From NCBI RefSeq assembly GCF_016906535.1, contig NC_057382.1, positions 558,001-622,000 of the forward strand: a stretch of DNA of 64,000 nucleotides. The letters run 5' to 3'. The notes beneath the pieces were generated by a model. The model ran no database searches. It had not been told where the DNA came from and saw nothing but the letters and a program-made list of their open reading frames with translations. Origin of the DNA: Rhizoctonia solani. Its lineage: Eukaryota > Basidiomycota > Agaricomycetes > Cantharellales > Ceratobasidiaceae. Both the position numbers and the translations under genes were made by a program. Shown one piece after another: positions 58,248 through 64,000 of the stretch (its first letter is position 1; every line of letters begins with the position of its first letter).

Positions 58248-59670
58248 ATGGTGCATCATGATCTCATTATCGATGCCCTCAACCAAGGTTATTAACTATT
58301 TTGGAGCAGGTTAACCCTTGGCAACCCGGTGTCGATTACAACCATGGGGACTGTGTTGAATATAAAGGTACGCGTCAACGTTATCCGTGTTAATTGGTTT
58401 CCGAGTTTAACGCCATTCCGATAGGTGCTACGTATAGGATCATCCAGCCACACTTCTCGCAAGGTGACTGGACTCCTGATGTGACCCCTGCGCTCTGGGG
58501 ACGTGAATACGGAGCTGGTAAGTATCAATTGATCGATTTAATGGCCAACAATATTCTAATTATGGTATATTGAAGCCCCTACCCAACCACCGCAGCAGAG
58601 TTACAATCAACCACCGCCCGAGCAGCGTCCTTGGGATCAGCATGATCAGACCAAGGTTGAGTTTGGCGAAGAGGAAAAGCAAAAGAATTGGTACGATCTT
58701 GACCCTGAGCGTCGCAAGCAGCTCGAGGCAAGTAGAATTAAACCAAAAGCCTGCAGCTGTGCACTAATGGCGAACAGATCGGAGGCGGCCTTCTTGCCGG
58801 TGCGGCCCTTCTCGGTGGTGGCTTCCTGGCTTACAAGAAGCACAAGGAGAACGAGGAGGATAAGAAGGCTCTGGCCTGGGGCTTACAGGTTAGTAATAGT
58901 ACGCTCTACGCCGATCAGTATATGTACTAATTGATTTGCGTCTGGATAGAACTGGATGACCGACGCCCAAAGGCGTTCACAGAGTTTCTATCAGGGCGGT
59001 TACTCGTATGACGCTTCGTTACCTCTAGATTATCGCGTGCTGATTGTGCGACTACTAGCGGCAAACCTACTTGGGTTTTGACCAAAGGCAACCGAATTCC
59101 TCAAGGCGCCTTCCAAGCCGGACAGGAATCCGATGGTACTCCACTATACGTCGGTCGCACTTTCTTCGAGGGGGGAATTCGTAAGTTCTCACGAATCGAT
59201 TCGGCCCCGGATATTAACCTATATATGGCATAGATCCCGGTAAAGTTAGCCCCAACTTCCAGAAAGGATGTATTATTGGGTATGGCGGTGATGAGATTGA
59301 GGTATGAAATTGTTCAGGTTTGGCCAGTGGATGCATTTATTGACTCGAGCATATAGGTCGAAGACTATGAGATCTTGATAGCCGACCCACGATCTGTCCA
59401 TTGGGCCGAGGCAAGTGGTACATGTAATCCACAATATCTAGGTGCACAGCCCGTTGAGGGTGGGCGTGAGCAGAATGGACCGCTCTATATTGTTCAAGCC
59501 CCATACAAGGAAGGAACTCACCCTGGCAAGACAGGACCGCATCTCCAGGGAGCGGATATTACTTACGGTGGAAAGGAAAAGGTGCAGTCACTACGAAGAT
59601 TTGGAGAACTTGCAACTGACTTTCTTTTAAACAGATTGTTACTAACTACCGAATCCTCGTGTACAACTAA
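58248..59670 (+). CDS. CBM5/12 chitin-binding plus DM9 (DUF3421) repeat protein
   Basis: Combines a chitin-binding module with a DM9/DUF3421 domain; DM9 proteins in animals bind mannose. The start is ATG at 58248 followed at once by an intron (58251-58309), giving M|VNPWQPGVDYNHGDCVEYKG. The CBM continues ATYRIIQPHFSQGDWTPDVT and PALWGREYGAG. A Pro/Gln linker and a charged segment (KNWYDLDPERRKQLE) lead, across a GC-AG intron (58728-58777), to a glycine-rich hydrophobic stretch GLLAGAALLGGGFLAYKKHK. The DM9 part has GKPTWVLTKGNRIPQGAFQA, TPLYVGRTFFEGGIHPGKVS, GCIIGYGGDEIEVEDYEILI and LYIVQAPYKEGTHPGKTGPH, ending IVTNYRILVYN at 59670. No signal peptide is seen, so it is probably intracellular or unconventionally exported. 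Confidence 0.8.
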
Positions 59671-60576
59671 TAATTCGTCAAGGGCCTCCTTGGCTATGAG
59701 CAAATTAATGTATATTAACGACTAAGAAAGAATAGTGATCCAAATTATCCATGCTTTGTATTTATGATGATGGCCTTTGGATATTATAGAAGGATTCTGC
59801 ATCAGCTGGCCATGGGCTTACCGAATCCACCAAGCCCACCAAGCCATCAATAGGTTACGGGTATTTACCAAGGAAGCTGAATTATTGTCTCACGATGTTT
59901 AGGTAAGTTTGCGCGATACTGGAACCTCATTCCCACTGTGTATATAATAAAATTAGCCGAATACTACCATTGGGTCTAGATCAGGATTCGGCAACTTTAA
60001 ACTGGCGACAAATTAGTGGTGTTTGTAGGACTGATTAGTACCACTGAATAAATTCGCTATGTTTATAAAAACCACGTGGTCGAATTACGGATTTGCCATC
60101 TATCAAGTTTAAAATAGAGATATTTTTGAAGATGGTCTCTTATTCCGATTGTTGGCTAAAGACGTTGCAGTGATATGTGTATTCGTGAGTCGGTCAATTC
60201 AATCTATTGTGGCCTGTGTCCTGATAATTACAACGTAGGACTAAATTAGTGTCAAGGCAACTCAGAGCGGTCCAAAGGAGGGGAAGCAGTGATCAATTGA
60301 TGAGGTTCATATAAGAAAAGTATCCGCATCGGGGTGTCATGATGTTATACTCCTGGTAGTATTCGCTCTGGAGTTTGCTACAAATCGAAGTGAATAGCCG
60401 ACTAATGGTACTGATGTGAAACTTAAGGCCCGGTACTTGCCACAAATAAAGATTTGAGGCGTCAACGGATCAGCAAGTCGAAGGAGCTGATGGAGAAGGC
60501 GAAACACGAGTAATATTTCCAGGTAGATTATGCCAGTAGATGTATTGGTAATGCAATAACAAGTATAGAGATCGCT
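59671..60576. other. Intergenic, left flank of the inverted duplication
   Basis: AT-rich DNA without a recognised gene. It ends where the left arm of the palindromic duplication begins. Confidence 0.4.
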
Positions 60577-60641
60577 GTGGATTACTACAGACGCATATAA
60601 CATTGAGAAGTAGATATACGAAGCTGGTCGCCCTAAGGTAA

Positions 60642-61632
60642 TCAGAACTTGCAGCTGTACGAATATTTCTGGTAAGTGAATGGCAACGACAGTAGAGAGA
60701 GAAGCGTGCCCACCTGGCGTTGGCCGTGTTCTTGGTCAGCGTCGTCGGCTCGTCGCCCTTGTTGTTGCCCTGGAACGTGTCGCACACCGATGTCAGGCTG
60801 GTGTACGAGTTCGTCTTGGTTTCGATCGTCGCTACGTCCCCGAAGTTCGAGTTCACGCCTGCAAGCAACTTGCCGTTGCGAGCGATGATGTTGCTGATCT
60901 GCACCTGGCGCTTGACCTGGGTGCCACAGTTGCCGCACGAGCGGTAGAGCTTGCCGAAGTCCTGGACGCAGTACGAGTCGATCTTGACGAGACCTGGGCG
61001 GAAATGGTAAGGCGGGCTGAAATTTGAAGCTAGGAGCACAACTCACCTCCGCCGTTGTGTTGGACGACCTTGTCGGACGCGCTCTTAGCGCCTCCGCCGG
61101 TGATGGTGGAGGTGCCGGAGCTCTGCCTGATGGTGATGGCGTCCTCGCACACGTCCTCGAACCAGACGTTGCGGATGGTGCAAGGGCCCTGGCAGTGCAC
61201 ACCCTCGTTCTGGTCTGCACCGATCACGGCGTTACTGCGGAGTATATGCGTCAGTACATGTATATACAGCCAGCTTGAATGGAGCAGCGACTGCAACTTA
61301 CGCAAGAGTAGCGCCGGACTCGAGGATGAAGACGGCGTCCTTGGTGCCGCCCTCCTTCTGACCGCCGCACTTGACACCACGGCCGTAGCGGAGGTTCTTG
61401 CCTGCGAATCGACGCATATAAGTATATGTGAAGTAAGTTGGTACATCTGGGACTTACCATCAAAGGTCTCGCCAGCCTTGATGGTGCGAGCTGCGGACAG
61501 CTTGACGTTGGTGGATGCGGATGGGTTGGGGAACGAGCAGCTGGCCGCGCGCTTCTCCGAAGGAGCCGCGAGCGCAGTCTGAGCGAACATGCCGGCGACG
61601 ATGGCAAGGGTAGCGAGCGAGAGCTGAACCAT
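60642..61632 (-). CDS. Pectate lyase family 3 (PL3), left copy
   Basis: Secreted lyase that cleaves plant polygalacturonate by beta-elimination. The ATG at 61632 opens a signal peptide, [20 protein letters not shown], with cleavage likely near ALAAPSEKR. The mature chain has [40 protein letters not shown] and [20 protein letters not shown]. Then [20 protein letters not shown] and [20 protein letters not shown] follow, typical of the PL3 beta-helix. Five exons. The last join is uncertain: KYSYSCKF then stop (60642) is in frame only with a GC-AG intron starting after AGGTGG, which leaves Trp where the right copy has Cys. Its promoter faces that of the right copy across a 620-bp spacer. Confidence 0.88.
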
Positions 61633-61720
61633 GATGGTGTAGGTAGTAGTAGGCTAACGAGAGGCTGGTAGTAGAGTAAGTCTGAGCTGAAGATGCTCAG
61701 CACTCCTCCCGCTGCTTTTC

Positions 61721-61727
61721 TTTTATA
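61721..61727 (-). promoter_or_regulatory. TATA box of left pectate lyase gene
   Basis: TATAAAA on the minus strand about 90 nt before the ATG, identical in context to the right copy. Confidence 0.6.
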
Positions 61728-61795
61728 CATAACTACATCCCGTGCCTTGGACTCTCGTGTTGGCACAGTGACTATCAGCTGTCTCTGGCCACTCA

Positions 61796-62415
61796 CTACA
61801 TGTGATTTGGTATTCGCTTGGTGCTCGTATAAGGTTACCTTGCTCTGCGTGTCTTCTGTCGGTCATTATGCCAAGCCAGCTTTGACGTGTCATCGCTTTC
61901 ACATTATAATCGTATTTGCTCACCCGGCCCGGCCAAAGAGTCGCTAGGCACATACCCGTGTGAATCAACTAGTGGAGACAACTATGTCAGTATTTGATCA
62001 CACCGTCAAATGCATATGATAGCCGAGCATGGATCGATTGCCCAAGTGCCAACACTAATTAACCATGTAGTTGTATAAGCTTCATATGACACACTTTAAT
62101 GAAAATTATGCTCATGAGCTGGCTAGACCTCGGCGCGGGGTTTATCTCGTGAAAATTAATCGCAAAAACTAAAGCAAGCAACGAGGCTAGGTACAATGAC
62201 AACCAAGCCAGGTATAATGACGGCCAAGCCAGGTATAACCAATGAAGCTGACATGACATGGTGTAGCCGCGCAAAACAAAACTAAAGTGACAAACAGACC
62301 GGCTCAGATGACTCTGGCTGTGGTCAAGGTGACTCGGGCTTGACGTGTACTCTCAGAGTGTACGATGAAAGAGCTAGAACGTCAAATGATGAAGAAATAT
62401 CAAACCGCGTGCAAC
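61796..62415. promoter_or_regulatory. Unique 620-bp spacer between the divergent pectate lyase genes
   Basis: Not part of the inverted repeat, so it is the only DNA giving the two copies different upstream control. It contains a 21-nt tandem repeat (62186-62245). Any true upstream activating site shared by both genes must be here or in the first 160 bp of each arm. Confidence 0.5.
62186..62245. repeat. 21-nt tandem repeat, about 2.8 units
   Basis: Units start at 62186, 62207 and 62228; the second reads GCCAGGTATAATGACGGCC plus AA. The first two units differ at a few positions. Confidence 0.7.
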
Positions 62416-62482
62416 GAGTGGCCAGAGACAGCTGGTAGTCGCTGTGCCAACACGAGAGTCCAAGGCACGGGATGTAGTTATG

Positions 62483-62489
62483 TATAAAA
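62483..62489 (+). promoter_or_regulatory. TATA box of right pectate lyase gene
   Basis: TATAAAA 95 nt before the ATG at 62578. Confidence 0.6.
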
Positions 62490-62577
62490 GAAAAGCAGCG
62501 GGAGGAGTGCTGAGCATCTTCAGCTCAGACTTACTCTACTACCAGCCTCTCGTTAGCCTACTACTACCTACACCATC

Positions 62578-63568
62578 ATGGTTCAGCTCTCGCTCGCTAC
62601 CCTTGCCATCGTCGCCGGCATGTTCGCTCAGACTGCGCTCGCGGCTCCTTCGGAGAAGCGCGCGGCCAGCTGCTCGTTCCCCAACCCATCCGCATCCACC
62701 AACGTCAAGCTGTCCGCAGCTCGCACCATCAAGGCTGGCGAGACCTTTGATGGTAAGTCCCAGATGTACCAACTTACTTCACATATACTTATATGCGTCG
62801 ATTCGCAGGCAAGAACCTCCGCTACGGCCGTGGTGTCAAGTGCGGCGGTCAGAAGGAGGGCGGCACCAAGGACGCCGTCTTCATCCTCGAGTCCGGCGCT
62901 ACTCTTGCGTAAGTTGCAGTCGCTGCTCCATTCAAGCTGGCTGTATATACATGTACTGACGCATATACTCCGCAGTAACGCCGTGATCGGTGCAGACCAG
63001 AACGAGGGTGTGCACTGCCAGGGCCCTTGCACCATCCGCAACGTCTGGTTCGAGGACGTGTGCGAGGACGCCATCACCATCAGGCAGAGCTCCGGCACCT
63101 CCACCATCACCGGCGGAGGCGCTAAGAGCGCGTCCGACAAGGTCGTCCAACACAACGGCGGAGGTGAGTTGTGCTCATAGCCTCAAACTTCAGCTCGTCT
63201 TATCATTTCCGCCCAGGTCTCGTCAAGATCGACTCGTACTGCGTCCAGGACTTCGGCAAGCTCTACCGCTCGTGCGGCAACTGTGGCACCCAGGTCAAGC
63301 GCCAGGTGCAGATCAGCAACATCATCGCTCGCAACGGCAAGTTGCTTGCAGGCGTGAACTCGAACTTCGGGGACGTAGCGACGATCGAAACCAAGACGAA
63401 CTCGTACACCAGCCTGACATCGGTGTGCGACACGTTCCAGGGAAACAACAAGGGCGACGAGCCGACGACGCTGACCAAGAACACGGCCAACGCCAGGTGT
63501 GCACGCTTCTCTCTCTGCTGTCGTTGCCATTCACTTATGAGAAATATTCGTACAGCTGCAAGTTCTGA
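62578..63568 (+). CDS. Pectate lyase family 3 (PL3), right copy
   Basis: Same product as the left copy, with the same signal peptide and exon plan (introns after ETFDG, GATLA and HNGGG, and one before the C-terminal residues). The encoded catalytic-region residues visible in [20 protein letters not shown] and [20 protein letters not shown] are identical to the left copy. The codon before the last intron is TGT, so with a GC-AG intron the end reads [12 protein letters not shown] and stop at 63568. If a GT donor two bases after AACGCC is used instead, a longer unrelated tail results, different in each copy because it runs past the end of the duplicated arm. Confidence 0.88.
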
Positions 63569-63633
63569 TTACCTTAGGGTGACTAGCTTCGTATATCTAC
63601 TTCTCAATGTTATATGCGTCTGTAGTAATCCAT

Positions 63634-64000
63634 CATATCTTTTACTTTCGATTAAACTCATCATAACAACGCAATCAAAAATACTACAATGTTAGGTACA
63701 TATAGCGAACACTAGACAGCTTGTACTTGGTGCCCATAAACTTATATCGAGGGCAGACATAATCGCTTACCCCTCCTTCCAACCGGCGGGGAACTATTAC
63801 TCCTTATCCCAGGGAGTGATTTTTGGCGAAATATAAAAAGCTTCTCCAGGCCTCAAATTAAACCTCGCGCCCTAGCCTCATGAACCAACACGAATGGCTG
63901 TATTACCAACAAAAGATCTAAAACAGAAAATAAACTGGCTTCAAAGCCAACTAGATCTACAAGTTTATCTGACTTAATTTTTAAGTCGGTGGTCGAACAT
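63634..64000. other. Intergenic, right flank, nothing recognised
   Basis: AT-rich DNA after the end of the inverted duplication, with no conserved reading frame. Confidence 0.4.

Larger units (their letters stand above)
60577..61795. repeat. Inverted duplication, left arm (about 1.22 kb)
   Basis: Reverse complement of 62416-63633. Outer edge at TGGATTACTAC; inner edge at GGCCACTC. It carries a complete pectate lyase gene with about 160 bp of promoter. Only scattered single-base differences from the right arm are visible. Confidence 0.9.
62416..63633. repeat. Inverted duplication, right arm (about 1.22 kb)
   Basis: Mirror of 60577-61795. Similarity stops at GTAATCCA, beyond which the two flanks are unrelated. 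Confidence 0.9.

Noticed and set aside
61251..61796. 181-codon minus frame and its mirror at 62444-62959
   Set aside because: Out-of-frame readings across the PL3 promoter, first exon and introns; they are duplicated only because the whole arm is.
1..64000. CRISPR arrays, operons, bacterial promoters or ribosome binding sites
   Set aside because: The intron-rich eukaryotic genes make these inapplicable, and no regularly spaced repeat array is present.

Overview
The window is nuclear DNA from a filamentous basidiomycete. Almost every gene is broken by several short introns of about 45-65 nt with GTRNGT...YAG boundaries. The conserved proteins are eukaryotic and fungal (YSH1, HRD1, CAB2-type phosphopantothenoylcysteine synthetase, vacuolar HMT1-type ABC transporter, Ostalpha/TMEM184, SPP). 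The accessory content (CYP53-like P450, a second basidiomycete-type P450, family 3 pectate lyases, CBM5/12 chitin-binding proteins) fits a saprotrophic or plant-pathogenic Agaricomycete. A Rhizoctonia/Ceratobasidium-like fungus is my inference from gene content only; no rRNA or other marker is present.

Layout. 0-15.4 kb is dense housekeeping: a partial acidic/proline-rich protein (-), a START lipid-binding protein (-), the mRNA 3'-end endonuclease YSH1 (+), an SNG1/DUF3533 membrane protein (-), a phytanoyl-CoA-dioxygenase-like protein (-) divergent from PPCS (+), then the ERAD ubiquitin ligase HRD1 (+). 15.4-19.2 kb is gene-poor, with a 208-bp MITE, an inverted dispersed repeat and a broken paralogue of a Cys-rich single-pass membrane protein. 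19.2-25 kb holds a CYP53-like P450 and two adjacent signal-peptide-peptidase genes, one with intact catalytic motifs and one with all of them lost. 25.8-37.1 kb holds HMT1, a second P450 and a TMEM184/Ostalpha transporter whose 5' end I cannot find. 38.9-41 kb holds two tandem RRM glycine-rich RNA-binding proteins.

42-47.4 kb is a diverged direct tandem duplication of about 2.5-2.8 kb. Each unit carries a CBM5/12-like exon, and the left unit also carries a relic of the last codons of the NAD kinase gene that ends at 47.4 kb. 47.4-59.7 kb holds NAD kinase (-), an unrecognised protein (+), the intact copy of the Cys-rich membrane protein (+), a small conserved protein with a Cys/His motif (-) and a CBM5/12-DM9 (DUF3421) protein (+). 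60.6-63.6 kb is a nearly perfect inverted duplication (arms about 1.22 kb, spacer 620 bp) containing two head-to-head pectate lyase genes.

A recurring oddity is that several well-conserved genes need exactly one extra base to stay in frame, often beside a homopolymer (near 700, 1675, 5592, 11101, 20197 and 20267). That pattern looks more like deletion errors in a long-read assembly than real gene loss, and it should be settled before any of these genes is called a pseudogene. Gene spans below are start codon to stop codon including introns, assembled by eye from splice sites and protein similarity.
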